NCBI GenBank assembly: GCA_027574665.1
Contig: CM050652.1
Location: forward strand, 4,692,589 to 4,756,588
DNA: 64,000 nucleotides
Direction: 5' to 3'
Origin: Rhynochetos jubatus
Lineage: Eukaryota; Chordata; Aves; Eurypygiformes; Rhynochetidae
The notes below the pieces were generated by a model. That model did not search any database. It saw only the letters and a list, made by a program, of their open reading frames with translations, and had not been told where the DNA came from. This document shows positions 22,461-37,300 of this stretch, piece by piece (position 1 is the stretch's first letter; each line of letters starts with the position of its first letter). The position numbers and the translations under genes were made by a program.

Positions 22461-25400
22461 TGCGGGATTTTTCTGATTACATATAATTTTTTCTATTTTT
22501 TTTTTTCTTTTTCCTTCAAGAACACCGGCCCCCACGCAGGGCTGGAAAGTCTGGCCAGACACCATTGCCCGTACCCCCCCACCCACTGTTTCCAGGTGCC
22601 AGAACCCCTCTCTGCATCCGGGGGTGTTGGGGGATGCGCTGACCGGTGATGCCCAGCCGACCCCGGGTTTGCTCAGCAGCGGGGCTGTGGGTGTATTTTG
22701 CAGGGATTGCACGCCCTCCCTTGCAGCCCTGCTGGCGATTTTTGGAGCCCCAACTCCCTGATGGGGCTAAGGATGTAGGTGGATGCTTTTGGAGCATCCT
22801 CCGCGATGGGGGCTGGCGCAGGACGCACATACTCAGCAGGTCGGGAGGAGAGCGAAGGGAAGGGACATCGCTGCTGCGGGGCAGCGACCGGTCCTGGGCT
22901 TTGTCCTTTCCACGCTGGGGTACCTGCGCTCAGGCTGCCAAATTGGCACCTCACCCTACAGGCTCAGATGCAAGTGGTGTCTCCACTCCCTTTTCCTGGT
23001 CATTTCTGAGCCGAGGTTTGAAGTTTCCAGGTCATCTTGTGAGGAGGGATGCTCGCAGGAGCCGGGGAGTGCTGCAGGCAGGGGTGTTCTCACACCTCGG
23101 GACACGGCAGAGCAGTGACACTGATTTCTCATGCGTGGCCCCGGGTCTCCTCTGCCCCGCTGCAATCACCAGCACCCTTTGCACTGGTTCTTACTGGGGA
23201 TTCATCACTGAACCTCCCCACCCCCTTTCTCTTCCACCATTCTCATAGTCTTCCTTCTCATAGACACATCAGCACACCACAGGGGTCCGTGCAAGAAGAC
23301 AAGTTGGGGAGTGCAACAGAGATGAAGAAAAGTGTCGGGTGTTTTTCTGGGATACATTCATGGAGAAGATACTGAAAACTGGAGAAAAGAGAAAACATTG
23401 CAGACTGTATTTCTTCACCACAATCCATGTTCTTGCCATTCATGATCCATCTGTGAAAGGTCATGGAGATGGGTTCAGCCCCTCCTGTTTCAACAAGATT
23501 CCTGTAAAACGTACAAATCAAGCAGTTCAGGCTTTGGGTTGGATGGAATTTCAAAACAGCAAGGGAACACTGTCAGAACTTCAAAATATGACCAAAAACC
23601 TAACAGATGCCAGGAAAGCATTGAAGTCCCATTTCTCCAGATGATCCTGGAAGCGGTTGACATTTTCAGCATGGTGACATTTCCGATTTTCAACATACTT
23701 TTGAAAGGAAGATGCTTTGCAAACACACTGTCTGTGTTCGCGCTCCTTTTAACCTGCTCTAAATTAGATTACACTGAGATACCTCTCGCTGCAGCGTATT
23801 TCGATCTAAAGCTGGTGGCGGGTGACATTACCATCACCCAGCTTAGGGACATGGGAACAGTGGCTCTCACAGTATTTCAGATGTTTCTCCATCTTCTTTC
23901 CATTAACACCCGATGCCTTTGTGCTTTATTTCCATTCACACTTAAGTGCTCTTTGCAGGAGCTGTGGTTCCACTGACCTCTCTGGAGCTTCTTCTTCCCT
24001 CTTGGCCTTGGTTTTCTCTGCCCTGCCCTCTTTTATTTTTATTCAGAGACTATTTCTGAAACACTGAAAGCACATTTGGCCCTGTATATAGAGATGTAGA
24101 AGAAAGGATTATCCTCATCCAAAGAATTTCTGATCTAAATTAGCTCTGTGGACGGTGTCCAAAGAGGCAGATTAAAAAAAATAAAAATAATCAAGGCTGT
24201 GGAAGAAAATCCCTTTGGGATATTTTTCTAAGTGGCTACTACTACAAGACTTTCAGATATGAATGAAAAGGTGCAGATTTATATCAGTCCTGATCTGAAG
24301 AGGACTGTAACGGCTCCTGTTGGCAGCATGACTTTGGATCTTGCTCACAGCTGAGAATACAGATTGGTTGAGTGGACATGAACTGTAATAATTGCTGAGA
24401 GATTTTGTTTTAATACTACTTACAGTAGTAAAAAAAAAAAAAAAAAAGTGCTTTGAGAAGTACTGAATTGTCTTAATATAACATCCCAAGATATAAAATG
24501 AATTTAATCCTTGGTGAATAAAACAGATTTAGTCTAGCTCCGGTTTTAGTCCCAGTGACGCTGAGTTCTCAGGGGTGTATCTTCAGTCGATAAAAAGCAG
24601 CATGGCTACATTAATTTCACTGCTATCCATGCTGTTTAACGCCACATCTGTTGGCAGCTACGTGACACCCGAACTAGTATGTCAAGTTGGGAAGAGAAGT
24701 TTCATATCTGAAATGTTTTGTTGTTGTTTTTAACAAAAAGCACTTTTATGCAAATAACTCAGATTAAAAAAAAGAGATTTACCTGGGTATCAAGTACCCA
24801 AACCGTGATGATCATTCATCTGCCCTTGCCTCTGATGGTCACTTCCAAAGGACATATCCATAGCTGAACAAGAGAAACATGTCCAACCCAGTGAATTCAG
24901 ACAGTCCTGTCACTTTAGATGAGATATCAGCAGTTCCTGATGAGCAGTACACAAAAACCTCTCCTATTTTCCAAGCTGTCATCCTCAGCAGGTTCAGATT
25001 TTTGGGGAAGATGTAGGAATGTAAAAAAATCCCCACACAAAGAGACACAAGCATGCACACACGCACAGACACCCAGAGCATGAACACACCCAGTTTCTCT
25101 CCTTTCTCGTGGCTCGAGAAGATAAATGCCTTGGGGGACATAATAGGAGTTGTAGATGGATGTGCACGTGGGTATCCATTTCTGGCCCCAACCTGACCAG
25201 GTGTCTGAAGGACTCAGAGTATCCCACAGGCTTAACGTGGTGCTGAGACGAGATCTGTATTTGCACAAGGTGTCTAGACATGTTAATAAACCTGAGTAAA
25301 TGGCATTAGCCTTTCAGGTGGTGCAAGTGGTGAGGTCTGAGCCAACCTTTCTACAGGTAAAATGGCAAAACTCAAGCTCTGGAGGTCTGTCTGATAACCA

Positions 25401-27589
25401 CTATCAGACTGGGCAGAAGTTATTTGGCAGCAGCCAGGTTTATACCCAGAGAAGCGCACTTTGGGGAGATATTTGCCTACTTTGGGGTGCTGCCATCAAG
25501 TCACACTGTGAGAAGGGGCAAGGCTGAGAAGCTGACACTGGTGAATTATTTGGGGATGGTTAAAGGTATCTAACCTGTGGGACCTGAAGCAGTGGGACTG
25601 TCTAACAGGAGCTTGGAGTCAGAGAGGAGACACATGGGACATCATCTGGGGTCATCTCCATTGTCAAGTGCAACTCCTATTATTTGTTCCTCTGCCACAG
25701 ACATCTCCTTTATGTGGCACTGCTCCTGGGTTCACAGTGAAGCTGCTCTGCATTTTCTCCCCTCCACGCAGCAAACCATGGCCTTCAGCTTCTAAGTCTT
25801 ACAGCATTCAACCCATCTTATACTTAATCTTTACAAGGGGAAAAAATCGCCATAAGGCTATTTCATGCCAGCTCTTGCTGGCATTGTGTCTCGGGGCCAG
25901 GGCTATCACTTACTTATACCTTTGTCTTCTTTTTATTCCTCAGCCCTAATTCAGAGAGAAGTTGATCGCTGGAAGGTGGCATTAGGATGCTGAAAGACTA
26001 GTTTCACAGTGCCATCTCCTGGAGAGGGATATCATATTCAAGCTGCATTTTGGAGATACCTTTTTTCCGACCAATTTATAGCTGAGAGCCAGACACCTTG
26101 AAGGCAGGTATTTAAGGCATGATCCAAATAAGAGATTTTAAACTCCAAAATTTAAACTCCCTCATTATGCTTCAGGGTAAAAGTCCTGCTTCTTAAGCGC
26201 TCTGAACAGCAGTGAGATTACTGGGTTGGGATCCGTAAAAAGCTCACAGGGTTATAGTCTCACACCTCTTCCCTGGCAGCACCAGCTCTCCGTGCAGTGG
26301 TTGCAGAGGTAAAAAGCCAGTCCCTTGCTGTATCCCTAACTGCAGCAGCTCAAGGGATACCGTAGCAAAGGGATCATTACCTCTCGGATGGAAGGTCTCA
26401 GGACTAGGCATCCCCATAGCCTCCAGCAGCTGCTGCCCTGCAGACCCCTGCTCGGGACACACACAGCATGTGGAGATCCACACGCCAACTCCACAGCCCA
26501 AAGCAGTCTTCCTTACACATTTCTTACCACATTGCATTCATTTTTACTCTCTGTTGACTAGAAATCGCTGTGTAGGAGTTGCAACTACTCAGCAGAGAGG
26601 CAATGACTGGCTTTAACATTAACCGGAAAATCTAAGCCAGTGCATCATGTCTTCAGCTCAATCATGCCTACAAAGCGTGGTCTCAGTGCTAAACAATAGC
26701 TCTTCTACCTTAGTAGTAAATGAAAAGGAAGCACATGTTGTATCCAATAAATCACAGCGCTGAGGTTCAGCTGAGGCTCATAGCTGTGAGTCTTATTGAT
26801 CTTCCGTGCACTACGGAAGACATCCACTCCCGTATCAAGAACTAGCTTGTTTCTACCATTTATTAACAACTTCCTTGTTTATTTTGATTATTTACAGGCT
26901 TTTCCTCAGCAGGAAAGCACCTGCTGCTGTGTTTAGCCTCCAAGAGCTGGTGTTGGGCAATGCAGCTAGGGAAACTGAGGCAGGAGGAGCTGAGGCCTCA
27001 CACACCAATGTGCAGTGCTGAAAATGGATGTAGACCTCTGAAACAGGACAGCACAAGAGTTATACTTTTCACTTACAGGGATGTTTCTGCCCGACTGGGT
27101 GCTGCTAAATAAGACATTTCTCCATTTCCCTTTTTGCCCTTCAGTGCAAGGGTCTCCACGATGTCAGAACAGGAACAAAACTTCTGACAAGGATGACCAG
27201 GAGCTTGTGTCTTATTAAAAAATGGAAATTGTGACTCGCATCTGCATTTCCCATCATTGCTGCAGCACCCCAATGGGGGATCAGAACAGTTGCTGCGTAT
27301 TGAGTGAACCCTGTATCACAGTATGCAAAATATTGAGTCGTTCTGTCCCTCCATGTGCCCTCCTTGAATAGTGGACCTGAAAGCCAGCCAAAGGATTTCC
27401 ATGGTTTTGGTGCTCAAACAGATTTATGAGCTGGTCAGCTGTGGGCAGAAATGCCCTGGCACGTTCCCACAACAGCCCAAAAACCCATCCCCAACATGTT
27501 TTGTGCTCAAGTTTCTCTGGTAAACATCTTCCCTTGCAATAAAAACTAATCCGGCAATTACTTGACCTCCTCCTCCCTCCTTCCAGCCC

Positions 27590-27615
27590 CCCTTCACTGG
27601 CGCCCCCTAAATAAC
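27590..27615 (-). promoter_or_regulatory. Weak CTCF-like motif
   Basis: The plus strand reads tggcgccccctaaa at 27598-27611. Its reverse complement contains AGGGGGCGCC, the core of the CTCF consensus, but the upstream CCAC half is replaced by A/T bases. Position between two divergent genes makes an insulator plausible, but the motif alone is weak. Confidence 0.3.
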
Positions 27616-28194
27616 ACTGAAGAATTAAAAAGGCATGTAAATAAATTTTTTAATTGATTAAAAAAGAAAGGTGAAAATGGTACATTTGGTAGCATGTCTC
27701 TGAACCTCACTGTGAAACAGGCTTGTGGATGGCTTTTACTCTTCTAATGGCTCGTTCTGTATTAAGGAGGAAGATTAAGAATGAAATACCCCTAATTGCA
27801 CATAAAGGCCCCAGCTTCCACAATAGTGTAAACGTACATTGTGTTCAGCTTAATCTCCATCTGCCCCTAAGAGCGTAATTGATTTTTTATTTTAATTTGA
27901 AGAAGGTGATGCTTCCGTTTCTTCACTGCCAGGTTGCTAAGCACATTTAATAAGAAGGTATATGAGTGGAGGAGTCTACAATATGTCATTAAAGGTAATA
28001 GGTAACAGATTTAAGGACATAATGAGCTCGGGACTGAGTATCTCAGTCCAGGGATCAGGAAGGAAGGTATATAAATACTTTCCTTACTAGGACTCTGTCG
28101 AGCAAGACATGTCTGTGGCTTAATAAATAAAGAAGGAAATGGAGCTTTTTCTCAGGAAGTAGATATTTGGATCTCATTTCAGACCGTATCCCTT

Positions 28195-28365
28195 TGGTAG
28201 TTCATGTCCTGCCTACAAGTGGCCTTGGTTTTATTCTAGGCTGATACCAGACCCTGGCTGACCTCTGAAAAGTGATGGCCTCTGTGCCTCAGTTTCCCCC
28301 CTCTCTGAAATGGAGAGAGGAATATTGCCCTGGCTTTATGAATTGTTTGGACACTCACTGCTGAA
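28195..28365 (+). mobile_element. MIR-like SINE fossil
   Basis: The string gtgcctcagtttcccccctc, followed by tgaaatgg, matches the conserved core of the ancient MIR/CORE-SINE family. Flanking ctggctgacctctgaaa and the AT-rich 3' side fit its layout. Such copies are old and predate the bird-mammal split. The ends are approximate. Confidence 0.6.
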
Positions 28366-31300
28366 AAACACCAGTATCTTGTACCTGGTAGTTTAACCTT
28401 GTTACCCCAGGGAGCCTCTTACTCCAAAGCAAATCCTGTGGCCCCTCTCCTGCCACATCCCTCTTCTCCACTCCCCAGACCTGCAGCTATGCCACTTCCT
28501 CCTGAGATAATGAAAAATCTCTGAAATATTCCTAAAGCCACCTCTTTTTTAAAACCATCATGTGCTCCTGGGTGTGACCTGCACCTCTGATAACCCACAA
28601 GCCTTAAGAATACATTTTCTTGAAAAGAAAGATTTTTTAAAATAATATTCCTGTCCAATTTGCATGCACAGATAATCCCCAGCTGTCGCACGCTGTGTTC
28701 TGCTCTCCAGCTTTTCCTCTGCCTCAGTCTTGGCTGAAGTTTGCTGCTGGGCAGCTCACTGAGATGTGCAGGGTCAGTGAGGATGAGGAAGGTAGTAGTT
28801 ATGATGACCCACATCAGCTTTCAGCCCCTACAGGCTGATGGTTTTTATTTTCTTTTCAGCAGAAAATATAGTACATCCCTGTTAAATGAGATTTGTTTCC
28901 TCCTTCTCATTTGAAGCTAGAGAATACACAGCAGAATGGGTGGCATCCATTGCCGCTCTCAATACATAATCAGCAGTTTGGGACCCCCCTTTCATTGTGT
29001 CCTGGGGCTCTCTATGAACTGTTGGGGGATCAAACCTCACAGGATTAGTCTCAATGAGAAACACAGTAAAAGATACTTGCAGCAAGGGCCTGATGCTGCT
29101 CCAGTGCTGTTTAGATCCAGAGCACCCAGAGAAAGGAATAGTCCTTGCTTCCCCCAAAATCTTGCCTTTAGAAAGGAAGCACTGTACAGGTTGGAGAGTG
29201 AAATGTAGGCAAATTAAAAGCCAGATCCATAAAGGTATTTAAGAATTTAAATCCTTCTTTGATTTTCTTTTGTAAACAGTAGGTTTTAGGAATGTAGGAC
29301 CATCTTTGAAAAACCAAAAAGCTGTAACTGGCGCTGGACGTGACCCCAGGATCTCACCTTCTAGGCAAGCATCTTTGCTCAAGGCAGTTCCTCAAAGTCC
29401 CTACATTTATTATGACATTGAAACCCTTTCCTCCACTCTTGGTCTCTCGATAAGCCTGCCCAGGCCATGTCTGGTTACGTTCAAGCACCCTCAGGCTTGT
29501 AGGGAGCTTTAGTAAGATTTGGTCCTATAGCAGCATCTGGTCTATTTGAAATGTGCACTCCCTCTGAAATCATGCTCCTACGTCTGTCACAAAGTTGCAG
29601 CCAAACCCCCAAAAATTTAAAACTTGAAAAAAGAAAAAAAAGTAGCTGTTGCCATGTGTAGAGTCAGGCAGCCAGAGAGAATGACAATCCAGAGGGTGAC
29701 AGCCCGCAGCACCCATCCCAGCTGCAGAGAAACACCCGCAAAGGGGATGGGCGACAACTGCAGCCCCAAACGCAAAGCTCCTTCCTGCCAACCCATCGGT
29801 AAAAAGTGGCTTGGGTTTTGCTGGACCGCAGAGGACGTGGTGAAGGCTGCAGTCTCCCATCACCTGTACACAGACCCTGGAAGGACAATGGCAAAAAGGG
29901 TGGATTTTGGCTGTGTGCAAACACCCTCACCCAGAGCCCACAGAGCCAGCAGTCAGTGCCAGCAGTCACCCAGCCACGCCATCTGAGTCAACCGCTCTGA
30001 GTTGTACAGTGGCACTGGTCTGACACCCTAAAACATAGCATGGCACGTGCTCAGAGAGAACTGATGACATTTAATAAGATATAGATAACGTGCCGTTCAA
30101 CCGTATTGCTACTTCCCTTTTGATTTCATAAATTGGCACGGCTGAAGGCTAGGAATGACAATGGGATCTCTGCACAGTGCTGTTTGTCCAGCTGTTTTCG
30201 AGTTGGTCAGTGTGCACATCTGGCCCTCTCCTAAATCCTGCCTTGAAGCCAAGGAGCTAGGCAGGAGGAGCTTCTGACATTCATGCTAGCCCTATTTCTG
30301 TGGGCTCAGCTGCACTGTGAAAAAATCCTGCTTCCTCAGCCTGCTCCTGCTGCCCTTACACCATAAATACTGACCAGCTACACACCATAAATAGTAATTT
30401 TCTCCCTGGTTCTTTTGGATTGAACCAGCCGGTTCCCTGTGAGATGAAAACCGTGTGCATTCTGGGATCACTTGAAGGATTTCCCTTAGCAGGCAGTACA
30501 ACCCATGCTAAGTGTACCTCCCTCTATCTACGTGGCTCTCCAGCACTATCCCAGCAAGCCCCAACCTCAAGCACCCTTAGGACAGTCTGCCAAGATCCCA
30601 CGGGAGGGATGTGCCACAGAAGTGTCACTCCAGTGGGCTGCATTTTCAGGCATTTTGCACTGAAAATTAACTCTTCTCTTTGGGCCAGAAAGATGCCATG
30701 TGAATCCCAGAGGACACCATGGCCAAACGCCAATGCCCGGTGAACACTGTCTGTGGCCTTGGGAAGAGGCCAGCCACAAACTGGGTGGACGTGAGGTGTG
30801 CTACCCACAGCTATGATGTTTTAACATGACACATTTCTTCTCAAGCACTGCTTTCTTACCTCCTCATGTTATAAATGTGAGGTATAAACGTAAAACCTTC
30901 TTGGCATGGTGTTTTGAGAAAATAATAGGTTTTAGTACTCTAAAGAAAGTTTTTTGTCTAAAGGAACATGCCTCTTTACACAGGGAGAATCACATTTTTC
31001 TTTGCTCAGAGCAAACAACTTCTGTTTTCTTGTTCACATATACAATTTCATATTGTAAAATGAGAGAAGGTTTTGCCCTGAAAAGTCTTCTTAGCCCTCA
31101 TCTCAATGTCCTTTAATTTGCCTCCTTACAACCAAAAAGGTTGCCCAGTACTGTCAAGAGGAACTGCTTGCTGAAAAGCATTGGGTTTAAAACAGTGTTT
31201 AGGTAAACAAATCACGCTCAGAGTCTAGTATTAATTGATTACATTACTGCCTATGAAATACCCTATTTATCCAGGATCCACAAAAGGCAGCTCATTACAT

Positions 31301-34300
31301 TAGCATAAACAAAGAGTGCAAAGCAGGAGCCACGGCAAAGGGGCACTTCAAAAGAGATACCAACAAGACAGGGCCAGGGCAAATATTTATTGTTTAAAAA
31401 GCAAAAAGTTATGAATGTCAGGGATGAAAGCCAGTGTGACAATGCCTTCTTAAACTGGCAAGTGTAATGTCACTGTCACATAATTGGGCTGTGTCAACGA
31501 ATGTGCTTGAAAGGTTTATTTGGGTGGGTTGCCCCTCCCTCCCATCAGTACAACGCAGGCTTCACAGCCAGTGCTCTTGACTCCCATTTGGCTTTACAAG
31601 AAGCATATCCACAAACCCTGCCAGTGTTTGTAATGATGCCTTTTAACAAGGTTTCTCCAAGCATAATTCTGTGATAAACAGCAAACACACTTCACATATT
31701 TATAACCAAGTGACAAGGTGTTTTTCTCTTAGCATGACCAGCCCCAGTTGGCCTAGAAAACCTTCTGGGCAAGGCAGAGCAGGTAATGAGGGAGGAGGAG
31801 GATGTTGGCTGTGGACAGGTCACCCTGAATTGTCCAGCTACATCCATTGACTGGCTACAGAGTCTGGACAATTAGTCTGATGAGTTTTCTGAGATGCAGC
31901 TCTATATTAGCACACACAAATCTAGGGGTTGGTATCAAATGCCTCAACAGAGATGTCCAGCGCCATTTGATTTGTCTCAGTTGGGAACAAGTGGGAACCT
32001 GGTCTCCAACTACAGCTCTGAAAGAGTTGCATCTCTGACATGTCTTCTGGTTCAGGTCACCAAAGTCTATCCCAGGGATCTAAATTCAAAATCAATGCAG
32101 AACCAGCAGCCGGTTGGTCAGTGGGATCTGGAGAACAACAGATCTGAGCAAATACAGGTATCAAACTCAGGGGTGAGCTGAACTGCTCTGGACGTGACTG
32201 GCTACATTGACCAGGTATCTACCAAGTATAATGGTAGAGGTCAGATATAATCCATAATCCAATAATCCAGGTCAGATGAAGACATCTCAAATTGATTATT
32301 TACTCCTTACATACTTCAATAACACTGTTGAGAACTTCTGGGGTACCCAAGACTGCATCCCAAAAGCATGAACTGAGAAATTCTGGGGAAATGTCAGCAA
32401 TTTTGGGAAATTGTCAATTTATTATGAGCACTGTGGGAAATCGGGAAAGTGAAGTAGCCGGGGCCTTTGGTCTTACTCTTCTTACATTCTTCTATTCTTA
32501 TAAAATGATTTGTGTCCAGCCCAGTGGTAGTTTGGGACTGGTGAGCTATGTCCATGGAGACCGATCCCGATCTGATCAATGTGACAGCACAGGGCAGAGA
32601 ATTCATATTCCTCCTCTGCTGAGCCGCTGCAGGAGCCAAGGTAGGGAAGAAATTTGATTTCCCTCATAACAAACTTTAAAACTGACGTGATTTTAAGCTC
32701 AAATTTTCAAAGAATCGAGCCACTAGAAATAGCTTTCCAGGCATGGATGGGACTGCGCCTCCTGGCAGAACAGGCTCCAAAGGCATTTCTCCAGCTGTTT
32801 CAGAGCACTCTGCTACAACAAAAAGGCAGAAAACACAGCATGTAAAGTCATTCAAAGGCGTTTACACAGCAAAGGCAGAATTTTCAAAGGAGCCAGAGGT
32901 CCAGCAGGAGAAGGGCAAAATTTCCTTTGGACTGCTTGGAAAATCCTCACTGTGCGTGCTCAGAAAGGTGTCCCTTGTGAGGGCAAACCATGCACTTACT
33001 GAACAATTTTTGAAACAGAAGATTAGCGCCAGCGCTTGCACGTTGGCGGCACAGAAAGGTGACTTTCCCACGTGACTGGTCACAGCCCAGCGATCCATCA
33101 TTAGGCCATCCTGCCTGCCCATTTTTCATCTCACCGGGTAGTTTTAATGCTAATCTGCTTAAACACCTTTTTATAGCTGGTAGCTGGAGGCTAGTTGAGT
33201 TAAGAAACCTTTACAGTTGTGCAGTCGTTAACAGGGCTGCTTTAAGGCATGGCATATATTATGTATGAAGCTTTAGAACAACCATCCGTATCAGAGCTGA
33301 TGGAGAACAGGGAAGCAATACCACAGCGCTCCTTCCTACAGCACTTTGTTACAGGTGACAAGAGATAGGAGATCCAAAGACTGAGCAAAAACGGTAGCAG
33401 GAAATTATTTTCCTAAGAGACTCCTAAAAATGTAATGATAAATAAGACTTTTAAAGTTCCTGTGAAACAAAGGGCTCCTTTAATTAAAAAGATATCCGAT
33501 GCCATAAAATGTTTAAGGTCGTATTCACCCATCTGAACTAGGATATATTGAGATAACTGCATCTGAAGTATTAATCCGCTTTGTAATTGGTGGAGACAAT
33601 CACTGTAGGGACCCAGATAGGAAACTTGTATCACTCCAGGGTAAATAGCCAATGTTGTATCTATGACTGAGACTTCCTAATTCCCACGTTTGAGTATTCA
33701 CTCCAATCATGCCCTGCCTCAGTGCAAGGAAAACTGGCTCCCAGGACCAAAGCAGCCTTGGTCTGGACTTTGAGGTGAAGAATCCCAAATCCAACCCAAA
33801 GCCAAGAAGAAACCCTGGTTGCACAGATTCCAGTAGGGAGCAGAGATTCCCTATAGGGTCACTACTCATGTGACAAAATTATGTGTGTGCTTAGGAGTTT
33901 TGCTGCGCTGGATCTACACTGCTTTGAACCTCTTTGAATTAAACCCTATGAGTGCTCTAACTGAGAGGAGTTTTCCATCCAGAAGACAAACTAGAGCCTG
34001 AAAAACTACCTTAAATTCACTGTCACTGTAATCCTTCCCAAAGCATACAGAGGTTTGAAACACCCTCTATCCTACCCCAAAACAAAGCTATCAACTCCAA
34101 TATCCACTTTCAAAGGTGGATTATAAAGAGAAAATCTTTCTTCTCCTGGAGTTTAAACAGCTTTTCTTTCATGCCAAAGTGGAGCACAGAAGTTGAGTTT
34201 CGCTCTTAGTGATTTCAGCCTTTTCCTTTCCAGAGAGCTCGAGAGCTGGGCACTGTGAATAAAACCACGTCCCCTCACTGAATGCTTCTTATTTACACCC

Positions 34301-37300
34301 ACAGAGTACCTGGGCCAGCTTTTCCAGGAAATACATTTGTGTTTTCACTCCTTACCATGGTGGTCTACCTCTAGGCAAAGCAAACTTGTATAAAGGCATT
34401 ATAAGAAGTTCATGAGAAACACGTGGTGTAATGAGACTAAATGAAAATATATATAATGAAAGCTTGGAATAAAAGCATTCTCTCCTAGGAGTGTTATCGC
34501 ATTAGCAGCACACACATGCTGGTTACGAAAAGCTAATGTCCACTTTAAGTGGTATCAAGAGTTGGAGCAATTGAAAGATAATAGGAGAAAATGAGTAATG
34601 AATCAATGTTATTGTGTGCCGTCCTCGCTGGAAGAGTGTGCACTGATACTGCCCAATAAAAGGGATGGATGGGAACTGTCAGCAGCAGGGACAAGCACTC
34701 CCACACTTTCTGAAGAAATAAATGATTTTTTGAATGACTTTTGCCTTAGCCGATAGGATTCTGCTGAAAAAACAGGATGTGTTCTTGTGGAGTTCAGCAC
34801 AGACACAGCAAGTGAACAGCATGTACTTTATGTATGGAGAGAGAAAATACCAGACTATTGGAGAGACCAACTCACTTTGCACCTTTCTTGAAAGTGGCTG
34901 TGCTGGCTTCCCTAGGAAAGGTGACACTTCTGCCACTCCGATTTCCCTGTGGGACTCAACTCTGCTGCCACATCTCCTTTTTTCATGCACTACATCCCTG
35001 AGCCACCACTGACCATTGCACCTCTTAGGTTTGGTACAGGTTTCCAATGCATGCTTGCATCCGTGCTGCACCCTGCTGCAAACACACCTGTCCAGAAAAA
35101 ATACAGCTGCTGTTTTACGTTCCCTGTTGATAACAGAGTAAGGTGAACCCACATGGGCATTTCTTCCTGATACAGTAAGACTGCATCCTGTAATCAAACT
35201 AGCTCCAGTGCCTGCATTCTAGACTGAATGGTGGAGATATATTTAGCTTCTGAAATGACACTCTGTGACATAAAGATTCCCTGATTATTTGGGACCATTT
35301 CACACACATGCTGGCATCCTAAATTCACTGCTGCAGCCTTCCACTAGCATTTAATTTCAGGATCTAGGCTGTCCAATTGGCCATTACAGTTAATCATGCA
35401 TCTCCAGGGAGTGATCCCAAGCACTTCTAGATATTTTTCCCACATAGGAGGAAATACATGCTGGAAATACATATGTCTTTGCCTGGAAGAGCAATCTAGA
35501 CAACAAGTTTAAACTAGAAGCCCAGCTTCTCCTGGCTAACCCTCATTAAGAGCTCCCTGGTGTCCTTGCAGTGCCTGTATGGTGAGGTTTTTCTTGGGGT
35601 GGACCCAAGCCCACCATTCCAATACTATAATCCTTTGTTGTGTATCTGCCAGTCCGAGATTGCCAAAGGGGTGGGTCAGAAGAATAAAAGCCAATGATAT
35701 TTCAGTTTCATCATGATGAGCAAGTTCCTCTTCTAACTGTTTCCTATGTTCTATTTTCTTCATCCCTGTTTAATTCTTCATCAAAGTACAACTTATGTCT
35801 AATTTCAGGAATTTGAGTCACTTCTGAACCTCACTGACCAATATTATTTCTCCCCTGTGTCAACTTGCAAACATCTGTGATGGCAAACAGATGTCTTCTG
35901 GCCTTTGGAAATCCCTGGGCGCTCAGGGGTTTGTGTTTCAGTTGTAACATCCAGAAGCAAAGAGGCGGGAGGACAAGAACATATGTTCTATGTCTGCGCT
36001 AAGCTCAACAGGTCAACTTCTGCAACAGCAGCCTTTTATTAGGGCAAGGGTAAAAGTAGGAGAAGCAGTAGAAGAAAGGAAAAACGCCATTTAGGGTGAG
36101 TCTGAGATAAGCATTGAATTCAAGAATAAATCCTTATTGAATTGTATACAATAACAGACCAACTCCTCCAAGACAGATAGGAAAAATGTCAGGTTGTGAG
36201 ACCCCACCTTGGGCTGTACCAAAAGCTAAGATCTCAGCAGAAGTCATGTGGGATCCGTGGCAAAAGTCACTAGGCACAGATCTCTTTAAAAAAAAAAACA
36301 AAAAAAAAAAACCCAAACAAACAGGTTTCCAGCCTGTAGAGTTACTGTTCTTGTGCTGTAAGTAAAATTTATGTCAGTTAAAGCCCTACTGTCAAGTGTA
36401 TGTACCAGAGGAAGATGGTCATAAAATATGACCCCTTCACTGATGTAACAACATCAGAAAAACTTTTTAAGAGTAGACCTGGTCTCAGACACATGCAGTG
36501 CCTGGGGGTTTGTAAATCAACCTGACAAACCTCAATTTTCTATCACTTTCTGTTATAAAAAGAACTTCTCGCTATGTTGTGTTATGGAAAGCATATTCAG
36601 GTTTTTCCTTCTGAACCAACTATGGGAAAACCTGCCTTGTGAATGTCACTTACATGCTCTAAGAAAAGCCTACGGGCTTCCTTCCATGGGTGTGCGTGTG
36701 CGTGTTCACCTAATAATGAACGACTCTGGCAATAAAACCTGATTTACCTACAGCTTCCAAGAGCCGTACGTCAAATTAGTCCTTAAATTGAATAACCTTT
36801 GCTCATCTTCCACAGGGAGCAAACACTGGATCAGAAAATCAACGTCTGTTTGTCACCATTTGGCAGAGCCAATTGCTCCCGTTTGCTGGGGAGCCGTGAG
36901 TGTGGGTACAGAACCGCTTGCGTATTGCGTGGTTGACTTCAAGACCGGACATTATGAAGACAATTCTACATCATCCTTGTCCAAACACCAAGCAAATAAA
37001 TAAGTAAAAGAAATTCCCATTAGAACCACCTTGTCCCATTGCAAAATAAGTGTTTTAGTTCTGAGGGAGGCTTTGGTTTTGTCCTTCTTTCACAATGAAG
37101 GGAAAGACACCCTATGCCTCAGGGTTTTACCCATCCCTTCTAGCCTTGGACAACTCAGCTATTCCTTAAAGCCATGTAGTGCTCCAGGTACTGTTTGACC
37201 AAGGCTCACTTGGAAGCTCAGAGGCCATCACCCTGAAAGCATTGCCATTTCCCACGCTGTGAGAGGTCGTGGCCAGCTAATATTAGACACCTTATTGTAG

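Noticed and set aside
22646-23248. 200-codon open frame at the right edge of the CpG island
   Set aside because: No splice signals, no domain and arbitrary composition; overlapping frames on both strands are equally open.
23539-23976. 145-codon plus-strand open frame with hydrophobic stretches
   Set aside because: I found no family match and no exon borders. A frame of this length is expected occasionally in 64 kb.
26969-26984. gggaaactgaggcagg as a reverse MIR core
   Set aside because: Only about 16 bases match and the flanks do not follow the MIR layout, so this is too little to call.
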